A stretch of 11,095 bases of DNA from an uncultured Streptococcus sp. (GTDB lineage Bacteria > Bacillota > Bacilli > Lactobacillales > Streptococcaceae): contig CABREZ010000043.1 of NCBI GenBank assembly GCA_902470035.1, forward strand, positions 1 through 11,095, given 5' to 3'. Both the position numbers and the translations under genes were made by a program. A model generated the notes under the pieces. The model had not been told where the DNA came from, searched no databases, and saw only the letters and a list, made by a program, of their open reading frames with translations. Positions within the stretch are counted from its first letter, which is position 1; the number at the start of each line of letters is the position of its first letter. This document shows, one piece after another, positions 1 to 7,260 of the stretch.

Positions 1-1
1 T

Positions 2-55
2 GAATTGACCGTTATCCGTCGCGGTAAGAAAAAATACTTTGTTTTGACTTATTAA
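2..55 (+). CDS. C-terminal end of an unidentified protein (partial)
   Basis: Frame 2 is open from the window edge to a TAA at 53-55; the other two plus-strand frames hit stops within the first six bases. The visible 17 residues read ELTVIRRGKKKYFVLTY. An intrinsic terminator follows within 10 bases, which supports this being a genuine gene end. The basic, strand-like tail is too short to assign to a family. The gene lies upstream of rlmA in the same orientation and could supply read-through transcription to it. Confidence 0.6.
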   Translation, partial: ELTVIRRGKKKYFVLTY

Positions 56-62
56 AAAGAAG

Positions 63-94
63 ACCTCTGAAGCTATGACTTTCAGAGGTTTTTT
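63..94 (+). terminator. Intrinsic terminator after the partial upstream gene
   Basis: ACCTCTGAA (63-71) pairs perfectly with TTCAGAGGT (81-89) around a 9-base loop, and is followed by a T run through 94. It lies 8 bases after the stop codon of the partial gene and only 18 bases before the rlmA start. Confidence 0.85.
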
Positions 95-107
95 GGTACA
101 CTAGAAG
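94..107 (+). promoter_or_regulatory. Possible extended -10 and weak RBS of rlmA
   Basis: TGGTACACT (94-102) resembles an extended -10 element (TGn plus TAnnnT), and AGAAG at 103-107 is a weak ribosome binding site 4 bases from the ATG. If this -10 is used, transcription would begin about 3 bases before the ATG, giving a nearly leaderless mRNA. No convincing -35 is present; the -35 position falls inside the terminator hairpin. The alternative is read-through from the gene upstream. Confidence 0.25.
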
Positions 108-111
108 TATC

Positions 112-954
112 ATGACGATCAAACCAAAATTACAACGATTTCAGACTGCATCGGCTTTTGCCTGTCCCATCTGTCAAGAAGCCCTCGACCTGGTCCAACA
201 AAGCTTGGCTTGTCCCAACCGCCACTCCTTTGACTTGTCTAAGTTTGGCTATGTGAACTTGGCGCCACAAGTGAAGGCCTCCAAGGACTATAACAAGGAA
301 AATTTCCAAAACCGGCAACTCGTTCTAGAGAATGGTTTCTACGACCATATCCTTAATGCCTTGTCAGAATGCTTGTCTCCACTGGCCCATCCAGTCAACA
401 TTTTAGATATTGGTTGCGGGGAAGGCTACTATTCGCGCAGCTTACAAGAACGCCATCCAGACCACTCCTTTTACGCCTTTGATTTGTCGAAGGAATCGAT
501 CCAGCTGGCTGCCAAAAGTGACCAGGACTGGAAGGTCAAGTGGTTTGTCGGAGATCTAGCCCGTCTCCCTCTTTTAGACCAGAGCATGGACCTTCTCCTA
601 GATATCTTTTCGCCAGCAAATTATCAGGAATTTAAACGGGTCCTGGCCCCAGACGGTCGCCTTATCAAGGTCATCCCAACTGCCGCCCATCTGCAAGAGA
701 TTCGTCAGAAGGTGAAGGACCACCTGGATCAGGCTGATTATTCCAATGAGCAGATTATTCAACATTTTTCTGATCATTTTACGATTGAAAATACCATCCA
801 TTGCCAGGAAACCTTCGAACTCACATCAGCATTACGGGAGGCTCTTTTGAGCATGACGCCTCTCCTCTTTCACGTCGATCCAGCTCAAATTGACTGGACC
901 AATCTGACCCAAGTCACGATTTCTGCCACGATTTTGATCGGAAGAAGCAACTAA
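112..954 (+). CDS. rlmA: 23S rRNA (guanine-N1)-methyltransferase RlmA(II)
   Basis: A 280-residue SAM-dependent methyltransferase, close to the usual RlmA length. The N-terminus carries a zinc site of the RlmA type: C18-x2-C21 and C34-x3-H38. A class I methyltransferase fold follows, with the SAM-binding motif ILDIGCGEG at residues 97-105 and an acidic strand end (FDLS) after it. In Gram-positive bacteria the family member RlmA(II)/TlrB methylates G748 of 23S rRNA in helix 35, near the macrolide and ketolide site in the exit tunnel; Gram-negative RlmA(I) modifies G745. The Streptococcus context favours G748, which is inference from lineage. The ATG at 112 follows a weak AGAAG. It is convergent with the response regulator gene and shares a terminator with it. 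Its housekeeping function is unrelated to the sugar genes. Confidence 0.93.
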   Translation: MTIKPKLQRFQTASAFACPICQEALDLVQQSLACPNRHSFDLSKFGYVNLAPQVKASKDYNKENFQNRQLVLENGFYDHILNALSECLSPLAHPVNILDIGCGEGYYSRSLQERHPDHSFYAFDLSKESIQLAAKSDQDWKVKWFVGDLARLPLLDQSMDLLLDIFSPANYQEFKRVLAPDGRLIKVIPTAAHLQEIRQKVKDHLDQADYSNEQIIQHFSDHFTIENTIHCQETFELTSALREALLSMTPLLFHVDPAQIDWTNLTQVTISATILIGRSN

Positions 955-991
955 AAATACCCTCCATTGATTAAAAATGGAGGGTATTTTT
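953..991. terminator. Bidirectional terminator between rlmA and the regulator operon
   Basis: AAAAATACCCTCCAT (953-967) is the exact reverse complement of ATGGAGGGTATTTTT (977-991), a 15-bp stem with a 9-base loop. The GC-rich core flanked by A and T runs gives a U tail on both strands. The left arm overlaps the last two bases of the rlmA stop codon, and the right arm lies 12 bases beyond the stop of the response regulator. Confidence 0.93.
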
Positions 992-1003
992 CATGTTTAC
1001 AGA

Positions 1004-2302
1004 TTAATCACTTTCCACTACGCCGATTTGTTGACGGTAAGCCTTAGGAGACTTGCCACACAACTTGCGGAATACCTTGTAAAAGTAACCGACATTGCTG
1101 TAGCCGACCTCATAACAAATATCTTCAATACTTTCCGTTGTGGATAACAGCAACTGTTGGGCAGCTTTGATCCGTTGTTTATTCAGCAGTTCCGCAAAAG
1201 TGGAATTGGTCTCACGTTTGATCAATTGCCCTAAATAAACGGGATTGATATAGAGATCTTTGCTGATATCCTTGAGCGACAGTTCCTTCCGATAGTCGCG
1301 TCCAATTACTTCTAGGACGGTCGCCACATTATTGTTCATCCGATATTGAGAGAAGAAACTCTCCAATTGGTTCCGAACGCAGGTAACAAGATCCTCGAAA
1401 GTCGTTGTCTCATGAACAGCTTTCACAATTTCTGTCAGGTCATCTCCCTGCAGGTGTTCAAACAAATGAAAGACATCCATAATGAACTGAATAAAGAGTT
1501 GCTTGGCTATCGCCACTTTTGGGGTATGGCTTCTCACGGTTTCTTCCAACCAGTTCAACTCCTCCAAAATCTGTTGGATATTTCCCTGAATGATAACACG
1601 GTAGATGGGTTCGTAGTAATTAAAGACACCATCTTCTTCCTCCAAAGGGAGATCCTCATAAAACAGACTTCGTTCAACAAGCTCTTTAAATTGTTGAAAA
1701 TGTTCTTTGTAAGGTGCTTGGAAACGGCGCTGTAGGAAAGCTCCTTCATCCTCATCTGAAAGATAGAGTTGAAGATTTTTTCCTAAGACCTGATAAGACG
1801 AACTGGCAAAGCCTTTCCTTTCCTTATCCACTCCAATCCAGAGTTGTTTTCTCCCTCGAATGGCTTTTTCAAACTCTTCTTCTGACCAGTCTTCATGAAG
1901 GAGCCGATTAGCCGTCTCTTGATCTGGTTTTTTTAGAGTTTGAGATAACTTTTCTAGGATATTCCCCAGCTCCATCTTATTGACAGGCTTTAACAGGTAG
2001 TCTGCTACCCGGAGGTTTAAGGCTTTTTTTACATAAGCAAAATCTTGGTAGCCCGACATAATGATATAGGCTGCATGAGGAAGAATGGACTGCATTTGAT
2101 CAATCATTTCCAGACCAGTTTTTCCTGGCATATTGACATCCGTAATCACGATATCCACTGGATAATCCGAAACATAGGCCAAGGCTTGATCTGCATCCTC
2201 TGCTGTGTAAACAACCTCCATGTCCCATTTTTCAAAGGGAATCAGTTTTTTCAACCCCTCAGTAATCATATATTCATCGTCAACCAATAAGACTTTATAC
2301 AC
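1004..2302 (-). CDS. AraC-type response regulator (YesN-like; TCS07 regulator)
   Basis: This 432-residue transcription factor has an N-terminal receiver domain (about 1-120) with acidic residues D8-D9, phospho-acceptor D55 in ITDVNMPG, S83 and K105 before a proline. A middle region (about 130-320) lacks a recognisable motif. The C-terminus (about 325-428) is an AraC/XylS DNA-binding domain with two helix-turn-helix units (about 341-362 and 391-415), including the family-typical GYSNVGYFYKVFRK stretch. It matches YesN-type regulators of the HPK7 sensor group and pneumococcal RR07. It starts with GTG at 2302, 12 bases after the kinase stop, so it is probably co-translated from the same mRNA. 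The likely target, by inference from pneumococcus and adjacency, is the importer promoter near 8250. The fold and class are secure; the target is inferred. Confidence 0.92.
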   Translation of the reverse strand: MYKVLLVDDEYMITEGLKKLIPFEKWDMEVVYTAEDADQALAYVSDYPVDIVITDVNMPGKTGLEMIDQMQSILPHAAYIIMSGYQDFAYVKKALNLRVADYLLKPVNKMELGNILEKLSQTLKKPDQETANRLLHEDWSEEEFEKAIRGRKQLWIGVDKERKGFASSSYQVLGKNLQLYLSDEDEGAFLQRRFQAPYKEHFQQFKELVERSLFYEDLPLEEEDGVFNYYEPIYRVIIQGNIQQILEELNWLEETVRSHTPKVAIAKQLFIQFIMDVFHLFEHLQGDDLTEIVKAVHETTTFEDLVTCVRNQLESFFSQYRMNNNVATVLEVIGRDYRKELSLKDISKDLYINPVYLGQLIKRETNSTFAELLNKQRIKAAQQLLLSTTESIEDICYEVGYSNVGYFYKVFRKLCGKSPKAYRQQIGVVESD

Positions 2303-2306
2303 GATT

Positions 2307-2314
2307 CTTTCCTC
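2307..2314 (-). promoter_or_regulatory. RBS deciding the GTG start of the response regulator
   Basis: On the minus strand GAGGAAAG starts immediately after the kinase TAA (2315-2317) and lies 4 bases before the GTG at 2302 (8 bases counted from the GAGG core). The start gives the standard receiver-domain beginning YKVLLVDDE, which makes GTG the convincing start codon. Confidence 0.8.
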
Positions 2315-3961
2315 TTAAGTGTCCTCGATGGTAATCGTATAAAGAACACCTTTTCCTTTTTCTGATGTAATTTGAATTTGGTAACGATCCCCAAAGTAGA
2401 GAAGGAAACGCTCGTGGACATTGACAATCCCAATCGATTGTCGCCCCTTACTCTCTTCTACTTCTTCTCGTGGATCCCTATGACTCAATATTTGTTGGAT
2501 CCGTTGCAGTTGGCTCAGTTCCAGTCCTATCCCATTGTCTTGAACCCGAATTTCCACAGCTTCTCCAACACGACGGACTTTTATACTAATGACATTGTCT
2601 TTGCGCTTGTGGTCAACTCCATGGACAAAGTAATTTTCCACTAATGGCTGAAGAGTAAACTTGGGAATAACCATCTCTTCTAGACCTGGTTCAATTTTAA
2701 AGCCGTAGGCAATCGATTTTGGATAACGTACCATACAGAGATAGCTGTATTTTCTACAAAATTCCAACTCATTTTCGATGGTCGTTTCTTTCTCCTCTGA
2801 AATATTGTTTCGAAGGAGACTACTAAATTCGTAAATAATATCAGCTAATTCTTCTTGATCCTGCATAACTGCATACATGCGAATAAACTCCATGGTATTA
2901 TACATAAAATGCGGATTAATCTGCGCTTGCAAGGCCTTCATGTTGGCATCTTTTTGACTCAGTTGTAGCTGATAAATATCCCGGATCGACTTGTCCATAT
3001 TGTCCAACATGGTATTGGTCATTTCCGCAACTAAGAGGAGCTCCTGCTCTTTGGTATCCACATTGATCCGTCGCTCAGAATCCCCCTGACTGATGGCTTC
3101 CATGGTATCTACCAAATCCAACACTTGTTTTTGGTAATTACGGAAAATACGTTGCAGCAAGAGATACAAGACCAAGACCAGGATTAGGGCGACCGAAATC
3201 ATCCAGGTAAAACTAAATAAGGCTGTTCGAACCGTATAAGAAGTCGGGATTCCAACCCAGATTTGATAGCCATAAGCAGTATCTCGCACAATCCACTGGC
3301 TATGATCTTTAGGGTTGATATCGCCCCTGTGGTAAAAAACCTTGCCCAAGGGATTATAGATCTGGACGGCAACTGGAATGGTGTCTTGGATATTGTCGAC
3401 GACAGAATCCAATAGCGCTGGATTGATTTTAATGTAAGCCAGTCCAATATCCTGGCCAGTCGTCACATCTGTTAAGGAGACTGGGATGGCTTGTGAGCTA
3501 GCCTTGTACCGATCCGCTGGAACTTGTTGCCCTCCTTTTTTATTTTTACTGGAGACAAACACCGTTGTATAATCGTTTAACACCAAATCGATTTGGTCGA
3601 GTGCATCGTGTTCCAAGTAAAGAGTCTCAACATTGCGGTGCAGCGAAACTTGAATATAATTGGAGAAAAAATTATCCAATCGCCAGCTTTCGTATTCAGA
3701 AGGCGTCATTGAAAAATACTTGTAGACTCCTTCGAGCTTGGCAGGATTCTCTACCAGACTCTTCCCCCATTGAGAAGATCTCTTATAAACATCCTCTACC
3801 TCAGCAGTCAAGCGCGAGGAAATCAACTGAGCGATTCGATCTGTCTCTGCTTTCTGATTATGCCAATAGACCAAAGATACCGTCACACCTAAAGTCGTAA
3901 TGATCCCTACCATGATATAGGCATAGAATTTCAAAAGTGTTGCTAACCATATTTTTTTCAT
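2315..3961 (-). CDS. Sensor histidine kinase (YesM-like HPK7; TCS07 kinase)
   Basis: A 548-residue membrane sensor kinase. TM1 lies at about 7-32 and TM2 at about 247-269, enclosing an extracellular region of roughly 210 residues that would carry ligand sensing (probably a Cache-like fold; inferred). A HAMP-like linker (about 270-325) and a helix lead to the His_kinase domain, with phospho-accepting H351 in QINPHFMYN, the signature of YesM/LytS-type kinases. The ATPase part shows the N box LVENYFVHG (N443), DNGIGL (475-480) and a glycine-containing segment, SIGIVNVHERF (509-519). It lies between the DUF624 gene (2-base gap) and the regulator (12-base gap). Its own ribosome binding site is poor, suggesting coupling to DUF624 translation. 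Similarity to pneumococcal HK07 suggests it senses host N-glycan fragments, directly or through NgtS; the ligand cannot be read from sequence. Confidence 0.92.
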   Translation of the reverse strand: MKKIWLATLLKFYAYIMVGIITTLGVTVSLVYWHNQKAETDRIAQLISSRLTAEVEDVYKRSSQWGKSLVENPAKLEGVYKYFSMTPSEYESWRLDNFFSNYIQVSLHRNVETLYLEHDALDQIDLVLNDYTTVFVSSKNKKGGQQVPADRYKASSQAIPVSLTDVTTGQDIGLAYIKINPALLDSVVDNIQDTIPVAVQIYNPLGKVFYHRGDINPKDHSQWIVRDTAYGYQIWVGIPTSYTVRTALFSFTWMISVALILVLVLYLLLQRIFRNYQKQVLDLVDTMEAISQGDSERRINVDTKEQELLLVAEMTNTMLDNMDKSIRDIYQLQLSQKDANMKALQAQINPHFMYNTMEFIRMYAVMQDQEELADIIYEFSSLLRNNISEEKETTIENELEFCRKYSYLCMVRYPKSIAYGFKIEPGLEEMVIPKFTLQPLVENYFVHGVDHKRKDNVISIKVRRVGEAVEIRVQDNGIGLELSQLQRIQQILSHRDPREEVEESKGRQSIGIVNVHERFLLYFGDRYQIQITSEKGKGVLYTITIEDT

Positions 3962-3963
3962 AA

Positions 3964-4575
3964 TTAAGAAACCACTTTAGAGCGAATTGTTTCATAGACG
4001 GGTTGAAAAATATCATTGACAAAGAAATGCCACAAGCCCAGTAAAACAAAGAAAAATAAAGCCGGAACGAAATGGGTAACAACTCCTAGAAGAAAGGTCC
4101 CCAAGAGAAACTTGGTCACTGCACGAATATCAAGAAAAGCACCAATAAAACTCAACTTCAAGCTATTAAGATAGGACAAGTCAAAATGGACTTGAAGCTT
4201 GAGATAGACTGCAAAAGTCAAGGGAGCTACCAATAAGAAAATCAAATTGACCAATAGGATAAAAATCTGAAACAGGGACAAGTGGGGCAATTGAACCATC
4301 AGATACATACCATAAATAAGAATGGCTTCGATCAAAAAAAATGTATAGAAAACCTGGTTGGCCCGACGGAAATTTTCTTTATAGAGCGACCAAGCTTCAG
4401 ACCAAGCATATTGTTTGTAATCAGATCCATGTTCGGCATATAGACTCATAATCGTTGCACTAGCCGGCCCAAATCCAAATAAGATGCCTCCACAAAAGGT
4501 TAGCGCCCAAAAGATTCCTGTTGCTAGCATAGCTAAATAGACCCTTGTAAAAATAAATTCAATCATTCTTCCCAT
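3964..4575 (-). CDS. DUF624 / YesL-like integral membrane protein
   Basis: A 203-residue hydrophobic protein with about four to five predicted membrane segments (roughly 13-43, 73-94, 101-128, 137-150 and 155-185). The first helix carries GILFGFGPASA (30-40), the small-residue motif shared by YesL-like DUF624 proteins. Its biochemical role is unknown. Members are repeatedly found beside YesM/YesN-type two-component systems and sugar ABC importers, as here, where it is first in an operon with the kinase and regulator. The ATG at 4575 follows GGAG at a spacing of 7 bases; an ATG three codons later has no comparable site. A role in signalling or in complex with the kinase or importer is inference from gene order alone. 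There is no catalytic motif that I can see. Confidence 0.85.
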   Translation of the reverse strand: MGRMIEFIFTRVYLAMLATGIFWALTFCGGILFGFGPASATIMSLYAEHGSDYKQYAWSEAWSLYKENFRRANQVFYTFFLIEAILIYGMYLMVQLPHLSLFQIFILLVNLIFLLVAPLTFAVYLKLQVHFDLSYLNSLKLSFIGAFLDIRAVTKFLLGTFLLGVVTHFVPALFFFVLLGLWHFFVNDIFQPVYETIRSKVVS

Positions 4576-4603
4576 AATGTGTCTCCATGTTCATTTGCTG
4601 TAG

Positions 4604-4634
4604 AGGGGAACTTACGACTTAGTATAGTTTCCCT
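4604..4634 (-). repeat. Imperfect inverted repeat in the DUF624 leader
   Basis: AGGGGAACT (4604-4612) and AGTTTCCCT (4626-4634) pair over 9 positions with one non-Watson-Crick position, around a 13-base centre. It falls inside the predicted leader of about 77 bases of the DUF624 operon mRNA. It could be a leader hairpin or an operator. It has no T run, so it is not a classical terminator. Confidence 0.4.
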
Positions 4635-4659
4635 AGTACAACTGATGATTCTACCCTAT

Positions 4660-4688
4660 ATTATAGCACATTTCCCCTGATGGTTTCG
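4660..4688 (-). promoter_or_regulatory. Promoter of the DUF624-kinase-regulator operon
   Basis: On the minus strand TGCTATAAT (4668-4660) is a perfect extended -10 element. The -35 position at 17-base spacing (4688-4683) reads CGAAAC, a poor hexamer, which is tolerated with an extended -10. The predicted start is near 4653, leaving about 77 bases of leader before the ATG at 4575. Confidence 0.7.
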
Positions 4689-4695
4689 ATTTCAA
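4681..4695 (-). promoter_or_regulatory. Candidate CcpA catabolite-response element (cre) at the DUF624 operon
   Basis: The minus strand reads TTGAAATCGAAACCA, which fits every fixed position of the WTGNAANCGNWNNCW consensus. It overlaps the -35 position of the predicted promoter, where bound CcpA would be expected to block RNA polymerase. The right half is less symmetric than that of the importer site, so confidence is moderate. Confidence 0.55.
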
Positions 4696-4707
4696 AATCA
4701 TCAACAG

Positions 4708-4743
4708 AAAAGACTTTGAAGTGCGAAGACCTCAAAGTCTTTT
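4708..4743 (-). terminator. Intrinsic terminator after ngtS
   Basis: AAAAGACTTTGA (4708-4719) and TCAAAGTCTTTT (4732-4743) form a perfect 12-bp stem with a 12-base loop. On the minus strand it lies 26 bases beyond the ngtS stop and ends in a short U run. The stem is AT-rich and the tail short, so partial read-through into the DUF624 operon is possible. Confidence 0.75.
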
Positions 4744-4769
4744 GATAGACTTAAGCAAGTAATGCTAGC

Positions 4770-6251
4770 TTATTTCTTAGCAGCAAGGTACTCATCGTAT
4801 TGTTTTTGGATTTCATCCAATACTTTTTGGTAGGCACCTTCTGATTTCAATTTTTCAAGCATCTTAGGAATTTCAACTTCAGGATCTACTGTACCTGTAT
4901 TGATGGCACTTGTGAATTGATTCAAAGTGTTTGTAAGGGCAGTGATTTCTGATTTCACGTTTTCAGTGTTGAAGATGAATCCAAGTGCTGGAGATTCTTT
5001 AGCAGTTTCTAAGTCTTTCTTAGATTGTGCAATTTGCTCATCCGTTACGTTTTCGTTGATGTAAAGAATCCAGTTGTTACCTGTGTTCCATCCAGACATG
5101 TGAGTGTTTCCGTTGTAGCCATCCAAGACTTTCACACGGTTTTCTTTACCTTCAACTTTTTCCCAGTTCTTGCCTTCTGGTCCGTAAACAAGACCGTTCA
5201 AGAGTTCTGGGTTTGTATTCAAGAGGTTCAATACTTCCATTGCTTTTTCTTTGTTCTTAGAGTTGTTTGAGATGACAAAGTTTGCAACTTGAGTAGTGTT
5301 GTTCTTCTTGTAAAGTTGAGTGAATGGTTTGATTTCGATCTTACGGTTTGCTACACGAGTAAGCAAGCTGTTACCGTAGTCAGCAGGTCCTACTGTTTCT
5401 TCACGTACCAACCAAGTATCTTGAGAAAGGTCATATCCAGTGTCGCTTGTAGCTACGTCTTTTGGAATGTATCCTGCTTCATAGTATTTATGAAGAGTCT
5501 TCAAGTTTTCAACATAACGTGGGATTGTGTAACGGTCAACGATCTTAGTTGTGTCACCTTGCAAATCGACAACGAATGGAAGTCCATCTACTGCGATGTA
5601 ATCGAAGTCATCAGAAGGTCCACCATAGCTCTTGTTCATTGCGAATGGAACAACGTTTGGATCTTTTTCTTTGATCGCTTTCAAGACTGGTTCAAGAGAA
5701 GCATAGTCTTTTACATTTGAGATGTCGATACCATATTTTTCAAGAAGTGGTCCGTTGAAGGCAAAGTTTTGTGAAGATGCAACGTTGGCTGCAACTGGAA
5801 CTGAGTAGATCTTGCCGTTTACAGTATTCCCTTTGATGTATGCTGGGTCAAGTGCTTCATAAAGCTCTTTCCCTTCTTTCTTGTACAAGTCTGTCAAGTC
5901 AGCATAAGCACCTTTTTGAGCGTTGATGACATAGTTGTTTGCGAAAGCAATATCGTAGCTTTCACCAGATGAAATGATAACGTTCATCTTCTTGTCGTAG
6001 TCACCCCAACCAAGGTATTGGATGTCTAATTTAACGCCAGCTTTTTCTTCGATGATCTTGTTCGCATTTTCTAACAAGGTATCCAAGTTATCAGGTTTGT
6101 CACCGATTTGGTACATTTTGATAACTGTTTTACCATCTTCACTCTTAGATGATTTTTGGTTATCACCTGTTAAGTTACCACAAGCAGCAAGAGTTGCTCC
6201 AAGTGCGAGAACGCTAGCAGAAGCTAAAGCATATTTTTTCCAATTTTTCAT
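4770..6251 (-). CDS. ngtS: N-glycan ABC importer, substrate-binding lipoprotein NgtS
   Basis: A 493-residue extracellular solute-binding protein. The ATG at 6251 is chosen over an in-frame ATG 12 codons upstream because AAAGGAG precedes it by 8 bases and it gives a clean signal: basic MKNWKK, a hydrophobic stretch, and lipobox L21-A22-A23-C24. C24 would be lipidated, anchoring about 470 mature residues at the outer face of the membrane. The body belongs to the large LipO/DUF3502-type oligosaccharide-binding proteins and agrees closely, by recall, with pneumococcal NgtS (SP_0092), including the mature-domain stretch IKMYQIGDKPDNL. That protein binds complex-type N-glycan released by endo-beta-N-acetylglucosaminidase. 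It is last in the importer operon, 63 bases after ngtP2, with a terminator behind it. The identical ligand in this organism is inferred. Confidence 0.9.
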   Translation of the reverse strand: MKNWKKYALASASVLALGATLAACGNLTGDNQKSSKSEDGKTVIKMYQIGDKPDNLDTLLENANKIIEEKAGVKLDIQYLGWGDYDKKMNVIISSGESYDIAFANNYVINAQKGAYADLTDLYKKEGKELYEALDPAYIKGNTVNGKIYSVPVAANVASSQNFAFNGPLLEKYGIDISNVKDYASLEPVLKAIKEKDPNVVPFAMNKSYGGPSDDFDYIAVDGLPFVVDLQGDTTKIVDRYTIPRYVENLKTLHKYYEAGYIPKDVATSDTGYDLSQDTWLVREETVGPADYGNSLLTRVANRKIEIKPFTQLYKKNNTTQVANFVISNNSKNKEKAMEVLNLLNTNPELLNGLVYGPEGKNWEKVEGKENRVKVLDGYNGNTHMSGWNTGNNWILYINENVTDEQIAQSKKDLETAKESPALGFIFNTENVKSEITALTNTLNQFTSAINTGTVDPEVEIPKMLEKLKSEGAYQKVLDEIQKQYDEYLAAKK

Positions 6252-6314
6252 GAGAAAAACTCCTTTTTTATTTTTCTTTATTAACATTATGAAGGGTGGG
6301 TGAGAAAGGTTTGC

Positions 6315-7247
6315 TTACTCTTTCACACCACCGATGGTCAATCCTTTTACAAAGTAACGTTGGAAGAATGGATAGAGGATAGCGATTGGAACTGTTGCCA
6401 CCACCACCATGGCCATCCGTCCAGTTTCCTTAGGAAGGGATTGGACCGCACCAGCGATTTGGCTAGATGCACCGACGGATTTAGAGATGTAATCCATATT
6501 ATTTTGGATTTGCATCAGCAAGTATTGAAGGGGATAGAGGTTTTCACTCTTAATGTAGAGGAGGGCGTTGAACCAGTCATTCCAGAAGGCGAGGGCTGTG
6601 AAGAGACTGATGGTCGCGATCCCTGGGAGAGAAAGTGGTAAACAGATCTGGAAGAAGATCCGTGTCTCACTGGCTCCATCTATCCGAGCAGACTCAAGAA
6701 TGGCTTCTGGGATTGTCCGTTTGAAGAAGGTCCGCATCAAGATGATGTTAAAAGGACTCAATAACATCGGAATGATGAGGGCTCCAACCGTATCTCCTAA
6801 ATGAAGCAACTGAGTGGTAACGATGTAACCTGGTACCATCCCTGCACTAAAGAGCATGCTCAAGAGGGCAAAGACAGTAAAGAAGTTTCTGTACTTAAAG
6901 GTTCTACGAGAGATTGCGTAGGCGTAGGTCGTTGTAATGAAGACATTACATGCTGTCCCTACAATCGTCACAAACAAGGTAATAAAGAGGGCTTGAAGAA
7001 TCTTATCCTTAAATTGAACAAGGAAAAGATAGCCATCTGCACCAAACTTAGCAGGCCAAAATTGGAAGCCGTGAATCGCCAAACTTTGTTCATCTGTCAA
7101 GGAAATCATGACAACGAAGATGAAGGGCAAGATACAGGATAGAGCAACCAAGCCGACGATGCTACTAAAGAAGATGTCTGCTTTCTTACTGAAGGAGTGG
7201 ATCCCAACATTATCAACTTTTTCTTTTTTAATTTTTGATTTTGCCAT
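6315..7247 (-). CDS. ngtP2: N-glycan ABC importer, permease NgtP2 (YtcP-like)
   Basis: A 310-residue inner membrane permease with about six membrane helices beginning near residue 26. The cytoplasmic EAA loop, which docks the ATPase, is visible as ESARIDGASETRIFFQICLP (185-204) with its conserved glycine at 191. It ends in GLTIGGVKE, typical of YtcP/MalG-like carbohydrate permeases. The reading frame extends to an upstream ATG at 7286 inside ngtP1, but the ATG at 7247 has AAGGAGG five bases before it and leaves a normal 13-base gap, so it is preferred. It forms a heterodimeric channel with NgtP1. The N-glycan substrate is assigned from the similarity of the whole set to pneumococcal SP_0090-SP_0092. 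Confidence 0.9.
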   Translation of the reverse strand: MAKSKIKKEKVDNVGIHSFSKKADIFFSSIVGLVALSCILPFIFVVMISLTDEQSLAIHGFQFWPAKFGADGYLFLVQFKDKILQALFITLFVTIVGTACNVFITTTYAYAISRRTFKYRNFFTVFALLSMLFSAGMVPGYIVTTQLLHLGDTVGALIIPMLLSPFNIILMRTFFKRTIPEAILESARIDGASETRIFFQICLPLSLPGIATISLFTALAFWNDWFNALLYIKSENLYPLQYLLMQIQNNMDYISKSVGASSQIAGAVQSLPKETGRMAMVVVATVPIAILYPFFQRYFVKGLTIGGVKE

Positions 7248-7252
7248 GGTAT

Positions 7253-7259
7253 CCTCCTT
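7253..7259 (-). promoter_or_regulatory. RBS deciding the ngtP2 start
   Basis: AAGGAGG on the minus strand lies just after the ngtP1 TAG (7261-7263) and 5 bases before the ATG at 7247. It rules in the 310-residue protein over the 323-residue version that would overlap ngtP1. Confidence 0.85.
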
Positions 7260-7260
7260 T

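Noticed and set aside
4576..4769. Small RNA or small protein gene in the ngtS-DUF624 gap
   Set aside because: The gap is accounted for by a terminator, a cre-like site, an extended -10 promoter and a leader; no start codon with a ribosome binding site leads to a convincing small frame.
5025..5720. Two plus-strand open frames (81 and 143 codons) opposite ngtS
   Set aside because: They lie wholly antisense to a clear lipoprotein gene, have compositions typical of antisense shadows (rich in V, F, S, C) and no ribosome binding site or domain that I can recognise.
6252..6287. Upstream ATG extending NgtS by 12 residues
   Set aside because: The extension would precede the signal peptide, and its codons include the AAAGGAG ribosome binding site of the internal ATG at 6251.
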